Shown: piece after piece, positions 1 through 6,294 of the stretch
How the letters are laid out: each line of letters opens with the position of its first letter
Numbering within the stretch: position 1 is the first letter of the stretch
Assembly (NCBI GenBank): GCA_030430975.1
Contig: JAUIKB010000100.1
Span: forward strand, 1 to 10,564
From: Polyangia bacterium
Lineage (GTDB): Bacteria > Myxococcota_A > Polyangia > Polyangiales > Polyangiaceae
Direction: 5' to 3'
Length of the DNA: 10,564 nucleotides
Notes under the pieces: model-generated
Databases searched by the model: none
What the model saw: the letters and a program-made list of their open reading frames with translations, nothing else
What the model was told of the DNA's origin: nothing
Translations under genes and position numbers: made by a program

Positions 1-204
1 CACAGACCCGTTCTGAGTCGCCGCGAACGCATGTCAGCTCGTCCGGACGCACCGCTCAGCGGAACACGGAACGGAACCCTGGTCGGGAACACATCGGTCG
101 GGAACCCATCAGTCCACAACACATCAGAAGAGTTGGCCGACCTCTCGTTGTCGACCTTACGATTTCAATTCGTAGGACTGGAGGAAACATGGAACGAAGA
201 ATAG
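1..204 (+). CDS. Possible 3' end of an upstream gene (doubtful)
   Basis: This frame is open from the left edge to a TAG at 202-204, which would overlap the start of the PilZ gene by 16 bp. An ATG at 31 would give 57 residues. The tandem 15-bp repeats fall in frame and would encode a degenerate five-residue repeat (LVGNT, SVGNP, SVHNT). I recognise no family. Against it, the PilZ frame is also open to the left edge, so open frames here carry little weight, and third-position composition is not strongly biased. It may simply be intergenic leader. What is seen is only an uninterrupted frame; coding is a weak inference. Confidence 0.18.
   Translation, partial: HRPVLSRRERMSARPDAPLSGTRNGTLVGNTSVGNPSVHNTSEELADLSLSTLRFQFVGLEETWNEE
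81..125. repeat. Three tandem 15-bp imperfect direct repeats
   Basis: Three adjacent 15-bp units occur: GGTCGGGAACACATC (81-95), GGTCGGGAACCCATC (96-110) and AGTCCACAACACATC (111-125). Units 1 and 2 differ at one base; unit 3 is more diverged but keeps the AAC-CATC core. The array ends 63 bp before the PilZ start codon. It could be a binding-site array, slippage in an intergenic region, or a repeat inside the tail of an upstream coding frame; the sequence alone does not decide. Confidence 0.75.
156..176 (+). promoter_or_regulatory. Small dyad just upstream of the PilZ ribosome binding site
   Basis: CTTACGA (156-162) and TCGTAGG (170-176) can form a 7-bp stem with one G-T pair and a 7-base loop. 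It ends four bases before the Shine-Dalgarno sequence of the PilZ gene. A weak -10-like TACGAT (158-163) lies inside it, but no good -35 sits at normal spacing. It could be an operator, an RNA hairpin that affects translation start, or chance. Confidence 0.2.
180..184 (+). promoter_or_regulatory. Strong ribosome binding site that fixes the PilZ start
   Basis: GGAGG ends four bases before ATG at 189. This matters because the PilZ frame stays open to the left window edge with no ATG, GTG or TTG in between. The strong Shine-Dalgarno sequence argues that the protein starts at 189 rather than being the end of a longer protein. Confidence 0.75.
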
Positions 205-521
205 GTCTGCGTGGCCGTACCGATTTCTCGGTGGTAGCGCATTACGGAAACCAGACGATCCGTTGCCGAGGTGTCGAGATCTCGGCAACCGGAATCGTCC
301 TCGAACGGCGTCAGCGCCCCGACGAAGACGTCACCCCGATCTTCGTGCCGGTTGAACTGAACCTTCCCGAACGGCTGCGAACCATCCGCGCTATGGCGCG
401 GCCGGTGCGCTGGTACGGGTCGCTGCAGGCGTTTCGGTTCGTCAAGATGTCCGATGCTGACCGGCTAACCCTCGCCGAGCATTTGGATCTTCTACAGCTG
501 CGCGGCCGGGCACTCGCCTAG
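189..521 (+). CDS. Short single-domain PilZ protein
   Basis: The product is a 110-residue soluble protein that looks like a stand-alone PilZ domain, the family that binds cyclic di-GMP through an N-terminal RxxxR and a later [D/N]xSxxG. An RxxxR can be read at residues 4-8 (R4, R8) and ExSxxG at 30-35 (E30, S32, G35), followed by the alternating hydrophobic strands expected of the six-stranded barrel (VPVELNLP, ARPVRWYG, AFRFV). Glu30 replaces the usual Asp or Asn, so nucleotide binding cannot be assumed. There is no signal peptide or membrane segment. A strong GGAGG supports the start. The next gene begins 10 bp after the stop and its Shine-Dalgarno overlaps this stop codon, so the two are probably co-transcribed. 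Possible roles are cyclic di-GMP-dependent control of motility or of the envelope; the partner is unknown. A degenerate PilZ fold that does not bind the nucleotide is the main alternative. Confidence 0.75.
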   Translation: MERRIGLRGRTDFSVVAHYGNQTIRCRGVEISATGIVLERRQRPDEDVTPIFVPVELNLPERLRTIRAMARPVRWYGSLQAFRFVKMSDADRLTLAEHLDLLQLRGRALA

Positions 522-524
522 GAG
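521..524 (+). promoter_or_regulatory. Ribosome binding site of the coiled-coil lipoprotein gene
   Basis: GGAG begins on the last base of the PilZ stop codon. It lies 7 bases before ATG at 532 but only 4 before the adjacent GTG at 529, so the ATG is the more likely start. The overlap with the stop suggests translation of the two genes is linked. Confidence 0.55.
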
Positions 525-531
525 AAATGTG

Positions 532-1446
532 ATGAAGCGACGATTGTCTCAAGTGCGCATCGAGGCAGCGGTTGGCATGGTGGTTGCCGTGTTGGCCAGC
601 AGCGGGGCGACCGGCTGCGTTGTGCCAGCAACGAAATATGATGAAGCGGTCTCTGCGATTCGCGTCGAGCAGAGTGCGCACCGGCGCACAGCCAATCGGC
701 TGTACGCCATCGAGAAACGGTTGCATGCCGCGATGCAGGCGATCGACGCACGTGAGCGTGGGATGCGCGACGCCAAACACGCGGTATCGCAGAAAGACCT
801 AGCGCTCTCCGACGCACAGCTGCGCGCGGAAACCGCGCGCAAGGAGCGTGAGAGTACCGCTGCCCTGGTGACCCAGCTCCGCGGGGAGCTGGAACGAGTG
901 GGCAATCACCTTCGCGTGTTTGCGTCGGATAAGACGCGCCTTGCCGAGGAACTCAAACGGGCGCAACAGCGCATCGAAGCGCTGCGCCGGTCAGAGGGAA
1001 AGATGGCGTCGCGATTGGGCGCGTTCAAGGCGCTGGCGATCGCGTTTGCTAGTGATCTTGATGCGGGTAGGGCGGAGCTGAACATCGACCGTAGCGGTTC
1101 GGAGCTTCGCCTGGGCATGCATCAGATCTTCGACAAGGACGGCTCGATCTCGACGGGCGGACGCAAGCGGCTGAGGAATCTCGCAGGTGCGGCCAGCGCC
1201 CGGGACCTCAAGCTCGAGCTCGCCGTGACGCGTGCAACGAAGGCATCAGCCGAGCGGCTCCAAGACGTTCGGGCGGAGTTGACCGACCACGGATTGTCTA
1301 AGACCGCCGTGAAACTCGTCTCACCCGTGCAGTCTGAGACCCACAAACCAGCGCATGCTCCCGCCAATGCCAAGGCGGCGAAGTCGGTCGTTGGGGGCTC
1401 AGCGGCGGCGAAGGCGGCGACGGTTCTGGTGATCCGCGTTCACTAG
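532..1446 (+). CDS. Coiled-coil lipoprotein with degenerate OmpA-like C-terminus
   Basis: A protein of 304 residues counted from ATG 532 (GTG 529 adds one residue). Residues 1-28 are a basic start plus hydrophobic stretch ending in ATGC, so Cys29 is the likely lipidated residue after signal peptidase II cleavage. Residues about 35-160 are rich in Ala, Arg, Glu and Gln in a long helical, probably coiled-coil pattern. Residues about 188-265 resemble an OmpA/MotB domain: a strand, then IFDKDGSISTGGRKRL like the usual FxxxSxxLxxxGxxxL segment, then a helix with Arg242 where the conserved Arg of the LSxxRA motif would fall. The GHTD loop is missing, and an Ala/Lys-rich stretch (about 270-296) precedes a last strand VLVIRV. 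Such domains normally grip peptidoglycan; whether this one does is doubtful. It follows the PilZ gene by 10 bp, probably in one operon, which suggests a shared envelope or motility role. Its stop overlaps the convergent transglutaminase stop. Confidence 0.8.
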   Translation: MKRRLSQVRIEAAVGMVVAVLASSGATGCVVPATKYDEAVSAIRVEQSAHRRTANRLYAIEKRLHAAMQAIDARERGMRDAKHAVSQKDLALSDAQLRAETARKERESTAALVTQLRGELERVGNHLRVFASDKTRLAEELKRAQQRIEALRRSEGKMASRLGAFKALAIAFASDLDAGRAELNIDRSGSELRLGMHQIFDKDGSISTGGRKRLRNLAGAASARDLKLELAVTRATKASAERLQDVRAELTDHGLSKTAVKLVSPVQSETHKPAHAPANAKAAKSVVGGSAAAKAATVLVIRVH

Positions 1447-3305
1447 CGCTTAGCGAGCTGGCCGCAGAGCTCTGCGGTGCGCGGGGCGAAGCCGCGGCGT
1501 TCGTCGCTCGGCTTGCCGTACCGCAAGCGGGCGTACCAGCGCAGATGTTCGGCCAGTTCTCCGGATAGCTGGCCCGGGAGCGGGGCTGCCCGGACGCGAC
1601 GTGCGAACGCGCTGACCGTTTCGTTGGGTGCTCTTTTCAAGCCGCGTTTCTCCAGCGCGCGACTCAGCAGGACGAAGCTCTCGAACGCGGCCGCCTCGCC
1701 GTCCTCGAGCCGCTGCTGCTCGCGTCGTGACCGATAGAGCCTCGCGCCGAAGTACAACGGAATAAGAAAGAGCAGCGGGAAGGCGATCTGCCACGTGCTC
1801 AGTCCATCGAGGTAGCGCAGCCCGCGGACGATCATGACGCGAGCGGCATCGGCCAGGGCTGCGGCCAGCGGCGTGCTGGTGACGGTTTCTCCAGAGCTGG
1901 GAGTCGCGTCGTAGGTGGTCCACCCGCGCCCGGGGATCCAGGCTTCTACCCACGAGTGGGCGTCATTTTGCCGAACCATGTAGTACTCACCGACGGAGTT
2001 GAATTCGCTGACGCGATATCCACCCACGACGCGCGTAGGAACGCCGGCGGCGCGCCCGAGCAGCGCGAGCGCAGACGCAAAGTACTCGCAGTGGCCCCGG
2101 CGATCTGATTGGAGGAAATGAACGAGCGGATCGCCCTGACTGGGCCGATCCACATCCAGCGAATAGCTGAAGTTGCGTCTGAGGAATCGCTCGATGTCCG
2201 ACAGGCGCTGCGCGGGCGTGCGCTCGTGAGATGTGACCTGCTCGATCAGTTGAGCGAGCGGACGGCGCAAGGCGCGGGGCACGGTGAGATCCGCTTGCGT
2301 GGGGCGAATCGGCGCAAACCTGTGTCGGCTACCGTGAGTAAAGCTGAGCTCCCGCGACGTTGACGCTGCCACCGGCTCCAGCGTCCCCAGCGGCGTGGCC
2401 AGCGCTTCAGCTGTGGGGATGGCGACGTGGCGCGCTGCGAGCGGCAGGAAGTAGCGTTCAGGTTCGTCGAGGAACGCGAGAGTCGTTTGTTTCGGCTGGT
2501 CGACCAGCGTGCGATCGATGTTTCGAACGGGCACCGAGGGTGCATCATGGGTCCAGCGTCCGGCGGCGTATCGGGTGAACGCGACGCCCCGTAAGTAGTC
2601 TGTGGGTTCACCGGTGATCCGAATCACGAGCTCATCATTGGTCAGCATGCCGTTCATCGAGCCAAGCCACATGCGGTTGGAAAACCCTGTCTGAGCTCTC
2701 GGCCCCAGACGCATGATTCTCCGCATTGCCCACTCGTGGGCGCTGGGCAACGCGATCGCGGCGAGCGCAGTTGCCGCTACGGCTGCCCCCGCGAGTCCAA
2801 GGAGCGTGGCGTAGTCCCGACGACTGAGCCGCAACACGCCGCGGTCGCTGCCGTCCGAGCGACGTCTGGCCCATGCGGTGATGGCAAAAAAGACGATGAC
2901 GAGCAGTGGGAAGCGCCAGCCTGTTTCCGTCCCCCCAGTCGCTCCGAAGCCCAACAGTGCGAAGGCGATCGGGGTCAAGCGGCCACCGATCGGCTTGGCT
3001 ATCAGGCTCGATGTCGCACCGATCAGCAGCGCGAGCGCCGCGACGGTCGCCCAGCCGGTATGCAGCTGACCGACGATGCGAACCGACAGGGGTGGCAACA
3101 TCGGCCGTAGAAACGTCCCGCCCAGCGCGACGAACATCCCCAGGCCGATGAGCTGCGCGATGCGTCCGACGCCGACGCGACCCGCGCCGAGCCAGCCTGC
3201 CAGCGACGCCGCGATGACGATCCCGGTGACGCCAAGGCTCGGCGACACCAGCGCGAAGCTCAGCGCGGCGACGATGCCCGGGACGGCCGCGGCGCGTGCG
3301 TTCAC
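1443..3305 (-). CDS. TgpA-like membrane transglutaminase (DUF3488/transglutaminase-like/DUF4129-like)
   Basis: The product is 620 residues. Residues about 8-187 hold six or seven hydrophobic segments typical of the TgpA N-terminal membrane region. A large domain on the outer side of the membrane follows, then a transglutaminase-like core with Cys406 (GHCEYFASAL), His450 (DAHSWVEAW) and Asp466 (YDATPS), a complete catalytic triad. Another membrane segment lies at about 504-521, followed by a cytosolic DUF4129-like tail. Family knowledge places such proteins in the inner membrane with the transglutaminase domain in the periplasm; true substrates are poorly known, and acyl transfer or protease-like activity is possible. 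The start is GTG at 3305, overlapping the DUF58 stop as GTGA, with AAGGAG 8 bases upstream. The frame runs open further upstream, but that stretch is Arg-rich antisense-quality sequence inside DUF58 and lacks membrane or domain features. It is the last gene of the MoxR-DUF58-transglutaminase set. Confidence 0.92.
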   Translation of the reverse strand: MNARAAAVPGIVAALSFALVSPSLGVTGIVIAASLAGWLGAGRVGVGRIAQLIGLGMFVALGGTFLRPMLPPLSVRIVGQLHTGWATVAALALLIGATSSLIAKPIGGRLTPIAFALLGFGATGGTETGWRFPLLVIVFFAITAWARRRSDGSDRGVLRLSRRDYATLLGLAGAAVAATALAAIALPSAHEWAMRRIMRLGPRAQTGFSNRMWLGSMNGMLTNDELVIRITGEPTDYLRGVAFTRYAAGRWTHDAPSVPVRNIDRTLVDQPKQTTLAFLDEPERYFLPLAARHVAIPTAEALATPLGTLEPVAASTSRELSFTHGSRHRFAPIRPTQADLTVPRALRRPLAQLIEQVTSHERTPAQRLSDIERFLRRNFSYSLDVDRPSQGDPLVHFLQSDRRGHCEYFASALALLGRAAGVPTRVVGGYRVSEFNSVGEYYMVRQNDAHSWVEAWIPGRGWTTYDATPSSGETVTSTPLAAALADAARVMIVRGLRYLDGLSTWQIAFPLLFLIPLYFGARLYRSRREQQRLEDGEAAAFESFVLLSRALEKRGLKRAPNETVSAFARRVRAAPLPGQLSGELAEHLRWYARLRYGKPSDERRGFAPRTAELCGQLAKR

Positions 3306-4525
3306 AGCGATAGCTCCTTCTGTTCGGCTACGTCGGCGACCGCGACGACTCCGCTCTCCGGATCCGCATCCTGCCGAACCGCAACGACACTGCAGCCGAC
3401 ACCGTCCGTTTCCAGCGTCCGCACCAACGCGCGCGTTTGGTCGTCGGGCTCGGCGGTGATCACCCAGGCGGCTGAAACGTTCGGTGCATGTGCTTGCACT
3501 CTTCGTTTCGGGACGCGGACCGCTGGCGCGCACAACGCCAGCGCTTCCATCACGCTGGTTCCGTGCGTCGTGTCGACGCTATCGTTGCCGCACACGACGC
3601 ACGTGACGTCGATGCCCTGGGCGGCGGCGGCCTCGGCGATTCCGGCAGCTACCGATACGACCGCCTCGGTCGTGATTTCGTTGGCGAGCGTGGCGTCAAC
3701 GTCGAGGATCAGCAGGGCTCGAGTACTGGATGGCTGCATGTACTGGCGCACATGCGGCACTGCGGTTCGCGCCCACGTTTTGGCATGCAGGTCGCGCACG
3801 CGATCACCGACCCGGTACGGTCGGACCTCGTAAGGTTCGCCATCGAGGCTGCGCACGAAGGTGCTGTCGTCTTCTTGCCGCTGGCCGTCGCCGGGCAGGG
3901 CGAGTGCGGCGACGTTTGCGGGGCGTGGGTACACCAGGAGTTGACTGCGCGCAGTGCTGATAGCGGCCCCGACGCTGAGGCCAGGCGGCACCAGTTCGAC
4001 GCAAGAGAAGCGCCCCAGGTCGTGGAGGCCGCGCTGGCTGAAGGTGATTCGCTCAGCCCACTGCGAGCGCTGGTCTCGTTTGCTCGTGGCGAGGCGGGTG
4101 GCGTCGTCGGCATAGTTTCCGTCCCACGAAAGAAACGGTCGTCGAGTGCGAATGTGGAACACGTCGCGGCCGGTGGTGTTCACGAGCGTCAGCGTCGCGT
4201 CGAAGGGTTCTCCGGCTACGACGTGCTCGGGAAGCGTCACCGTGAGGCTGGCCTCCTGCATCGAGTAGCGGCTTCGAAACAAGAGTGCCCCGATCACTGC
4301 ACCGACGAGCGCCGACCACAGGACGAACACCTGAGTGCGAGCCACGTCGACCGCCATCGATCCCAAGAACAAGCACATCACGCTGGCGACGCGCCCTTCT
4401 TCGCTGAGTGAGGTGTAAAACCACCCGATCGGACGCGCGAGTCGAGCGACACGACCGGTGCGCCACGCCTCGCGCTTCGCCGCGTCTTCGGGAATCAGGA
4501 TGTGGTTCAGGCGTGCGAGGTTCAC
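3302..4525 (-). CDS. DUF58 membrane-anchored protein (VWA-like fold)
   Basis: A 407-residue protein of the DUF58 family. Two hydrophobic segments near the N-terminus (about 46-62 and 66-84) form a membrane hairpin. Residues about 90-200 are a beta-rich region, and the DUF58 signature is at about 230-263: EPYEVRPYRVGDRVRDLHAK followed by TWAR, matching the family pattern RxYxxGDxxRxIxWxxxAR, except that the usual Ile-Asp-Trp part reads Leu-His-Ala. The C-terminal part looks VWA-like (LLILDVDATL at 271-280), with DxD where the classical DxSxS metal site would be. DUF58 proteins usually work with a MoxR ATPase in envelope or complex-maturation tasks. GTG at 4525 overlaps the MoxR stop as GTGA, and its own stop overlaps the transglutaminase start in the same way. 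A GAGGAG lies 14 bases upstream, rather far, so translation coupling probably matters. Acidic residues retained at the VWA site make metal binding possible but unproven. Confidence 0.9.
   Translation of the reverse strand: MNLARLNHILIPEDAAKREAWRTGRVARLARPIGWFYTSLSEEGRVASVMCLFLGSMAVDVARTQVFVLWSALVGAVIGALLFRSRYSMQEASLTVTLPEHVVAGEPFDATLTLVNTTGRDVFHIRTRRPFLSWDGNYADDATRLATSKRDQRSQWAERITFSQRGLHDLGRFSCVELVPPGLSVGAAISTARSQLLVYPRPANVAALALPGDGQRQEDDSTFVRSLDGEPYEVRPYRVGDRVRDLHAKTWARTAVPHVRQYMQPSSTRALLILDVDATLANEITTEAVVSVAAGIAEAAAAQGIDVTCVVCGNDSVDTTHGTSVMEALALCAPAVRVPKRRVQAHAPNVSAAWVITAEPDDQTRALVRTLETDGVGCSVVAVRQDADPESGVVAVADVAEQKELSL
3314..3319 (-). promoter_or_regulatory. Ribosome binding site fixing the transglutaminase start
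   Basis: On the minus strand AAGGAG lies 8 bases before GTG at 3305, inside the last codons of the DUF58 gene. It supports this GTG over the much longer open frame that begins at 3533. Confidence 0.75.
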
Positions 4526-5448
4526 GTGGGGATCGGCAGCTCCTCTACAATGGTCTGAATGACGTGGGATGCGGTCGCCGCGCCTGACGCCCGTCGCTGG
4601 AGCTTGAGGCGATGCGCGAGTACGGGAATGGCGAGCCGTTGCACGTCGTCCGGCGTGACGAAATCACGCCCGCGCAGAGTTGCGTAGGCCTGAGCAGCGC
4701 GAAGTAGCATCAAGCCACCGCGCGGGCTCACACCCACCGACACCTCGGATCGTTGCCGCGACGCGCGGACGAGCGCGAGCGCGTAGCCCTTGACGGTGTC
4801 GTCGCAATGCGCGCTCAACACCTGGCGGCGGGTTTCGGCGAGACGCTCAGCCGTCCACAGAGGCCGTAGATCATCGAGTGGGTCACGCTGCTGTCGATCC
4901 GACAACATGTTGAGTTCCTGCGAGGCGTCGGGGTAACCGAGCGAAAGCCGGATCCAAAACCGGTCTAGCTGGGCCTCGGGAAGCGGGTAGGTTCCGTGAA
5001 AATCCGCTGGATTCTGTGTGGCGAAAACCGAGAACGGCTGTGGCACAGGATGGGTTGTCCCGTCGAGGGTCACCTGACCTTCGTTCATTGCTTCGAGTAG
5101 CGCACTTTGGGTTCGCGGCGACGCACGGTTGATCTCGTCGGCCAGGAAAATGTTCGCGAAGATCGGGCCGGGTTGAAACGTCAACGTGCCGTCCCTGGGG
5201 TTGAGTATCTGTACTCCCAGGATGTCGGACGGCAGCAGATCGGACGTGAACTGGGATCGGGAAAACCGCACGTCGAAAACCCGTGCGACCGCCTTAGCTA
5301 GCGTCGTCTTTCCGACTCCCGGCACGTCTTCGAGCAGCACATGACCGCCCGCCAGAACGGCCGTCAGTACCAAGTCGATCGCGTCGCTCTTGCCGCGGAT
5401 GACCGCTTGCAGCTGCTCGCGGATGGCATCGAGATTCGGTGCGGTCAC
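4522..5448 (-). CDS. MoxR-family AAA+ ATPase
   Basis: The protein has 308 residues, normal for MoxR proteins. Walker A is DVPGVGKTT (41-49, Lys47), Walker B is IFLADEINRA (100-109, Asp104 and Glu105), sensor 1 is Asn146 in FATQNP, and a sensor-2-like Arg242 sits in VSPRGG. The AAA lid runs to about residue 300 (FVTPDDVQRLAIPVLAHRL). All ATPase residues are intact. MoxR proteins act as cytosolic chaperone-like ATPases that help assemble or activate partner proteins, commonly DUF58/VWA proteins encoded next to them, as here. GTG at 5448 has GGGAG 4 bases upstream and starts a three-gene set joined by two GTGA overlaps. A 105-bp gap separates it from the SDR gene, so it may begin its own transcript, though I found no convincing promoter. 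Confidence 0.95.
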   Translation of the reverse strand: MTAPNLDAIREQLQAVIRGKSDAIDLVLTAVLAGGHVLLEDVPGVGKTTLAKAVARVFDVRFSRSQFTSDLLPSDILGVQILNPRDGTLTFQPGPIFANIFLADEINRASPRTQSALLEAMNEGQVTLDGTTHPVPQPFSVFATQNPADFHGTYPLPEAQLDRFWIRLSLGYPDASQELNMLSDRQQRDPLDDLRPLWTAERLAETRRQVLSAHCDDTVKGYALALVRASRQRSEVSVGVSPRGGLMLLRAAQAYATLRGRDFVTPDDVQRLAIPVLAHRLKLQRRASGAATASHVIQTIVEELPIPT

Positions 5449-5553
5449 TGTGCTCCCAACGGCGGAACGCTCGGTTGTATTCGTCGCGCCGCTACTAACA
5501 TGGCACTGTGTGGCGGGTGCGGTTGTGCCGATTTGTCAAACTGTAGCGGGCCA
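5449..5553 (-). other. Intergenic gap before the MoxR gene
   Basis: These 105 bp separate the SDR stop from the MoxR start. On the minus strand a perfect TTGACA occurs at 5539-5534, but no -10-like hexamer lies 15-19 bases downstream. Only a weak five-pair hairpin follows the SDR stop, with no run of T. It could hold a promoter of another sigma class; nothing here is strong enough to call. Confidence 0.4.
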
Positions 5554-6294
5554 CTAGCGGCTGGCTAAGGCGCGCCCGCCGTCGACGAGCAATTCATGTC
5601 CGGTCACGAACGACGCGTTCGCGAGGAAGGCGACAGCTTCGGCGATATCCTGCGCGCAGCCGAAGCGGTGCAGCGGAATGCGGTCACGGATCCGGGAGAG
5701 TTGGTCGTCGCTCATGTCGTCCGGCGGCAGGACGGTGCCGGGGGCTACGGCGTTGACCCGGATGTCCGGTGCCAGTTCCACCGCCAGCGTCCGCATCATG
5801 TGAGCGGTTGCGCCTTTTGAAACAACGTAAGGCGCGTAACCGCGAAACGGAGTCGTGGCACTTGAACACGTCACGAATACGATGCTACCGCGCGTGCGGC
5901 GCAAGCCGGGCGCGGCCTGCTGAGACATGAAGAACGGCGTTCGTGTATTCAGGCTCAGCATGCGATCCCATGCATCGGGATCGACCGAGCCGAAGGCCTG
6001 TCGTTCGAACCCCGCCGCGCTATGCACTAACAAATCGAGGTCGCCAAGTTGGCGCTGCACCTCTTCTACAAGGCGCGCGCCGCTGTCGGCACTCGTCAGG
6101 TCTGCGGCAAACCCCTGCGCGCGGCCGCCCGCCCTGCGGATTTCATCGACTAGCGAGTCAGCCAGCTCGCGACTGTGATGGTAGTGCACGGCCACGGTCG
6201 TCCCGTGCGCGGCCAAATGGCGCGCGATCGCGGCGCCCACACGTCGAGCCGCGCCGGTGACGAGAGCAACGGGCTGCTCGCCTTCGCCGGCCAT
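5554..6294 (-). CDS. SDR oxidoreductase, pteridine-reductase-like
   Basis: A 246-residue classical short-chain dehydrogenase/reductase, normal in length. The cofactor motif is TGAARRVG (13-20), the TGxxxRxG form typical of pteridine reductases, where the Arg favours NADPH. Other landmarks are a SAAG segment (92-95, normally NNAG), Asn116, Tyr156 and Lys160 (YVVSK), and APG at 184-186. The GYxxY spacing before the active-site Tyr (153-156) also recalls pteridine reductase PTR1. The position normally held by the catalytic Ser, 13 residues before the Tyr, is Cys143, with Ser144 and Ser145 beside it. ATG at 6294 shares one base with the stop of the lipoprotein gene (TGATG), so the longer open frame to 6555 is rejected. 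The substrate is unknown: a pterin, or, given the acyl-CoA dehydrogenase two genes upstream, a 3-oxoacyl or other carbonyl compound. Confidence 0.88.
   Translation of the reverse strand: MAGEGEQPVALVTGAARRVGAAIARHLAAHGTTVAVHYHHSRELADSLVDEIRRAGGRAQGFAADLTSADSGARLVEEVQRQLGDLDLLVHSAAGFERQAFGSVDPDAWDRMLSLNTRTPFFMSQQAAPGLRRTRGSIVFVTCSSATTPFRGYAPYVVSKGATAHMMRTLAVELAPDIRVNAVAPGTVLPPDDMSDDQLSRIRDRIPLHRFGCAQDIAEAVAFLANASFVTGHELLVDGGRALASR

Noticed and set aside
3306..3533. N-terminal extension of the transglutaminase to 696 residues
   Set aside because: The extra 76 residues are Arg-rich, lie inside the DUF58 gene, and the GTG at 3305 has an excellent AAGGAG at 8 bases and a GTGA overlap.
3488..4411. 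A 307-codon plus-strand open frame opposite the DUF58 gene
   Set aside because: Its translation is rich in Arg, His and Gly with no domain, and it lies wholly antisense to a clear DUF58 coding sequence; long antisense frames are expected in GC-rich DNA.
5534..5539. Perfect TTGACA on the minus strand before the MoxR gene
   Set aside because: No -10-like hexamer is found at 15-19 bases downstream, so it is not called as a promoter.
5545..5557. Weak hairpin at the SDR stop codon as a terminator
   Set aside because: Only five pairs including a wobble, with no clear T tract.
5554..6294. Assignment of the SDR as folM
   Set aside because: The TGxxxRxG motif fits pteridine reductases in general, but the Cys at the Ser position and the operon context do not justify a specific symbol.
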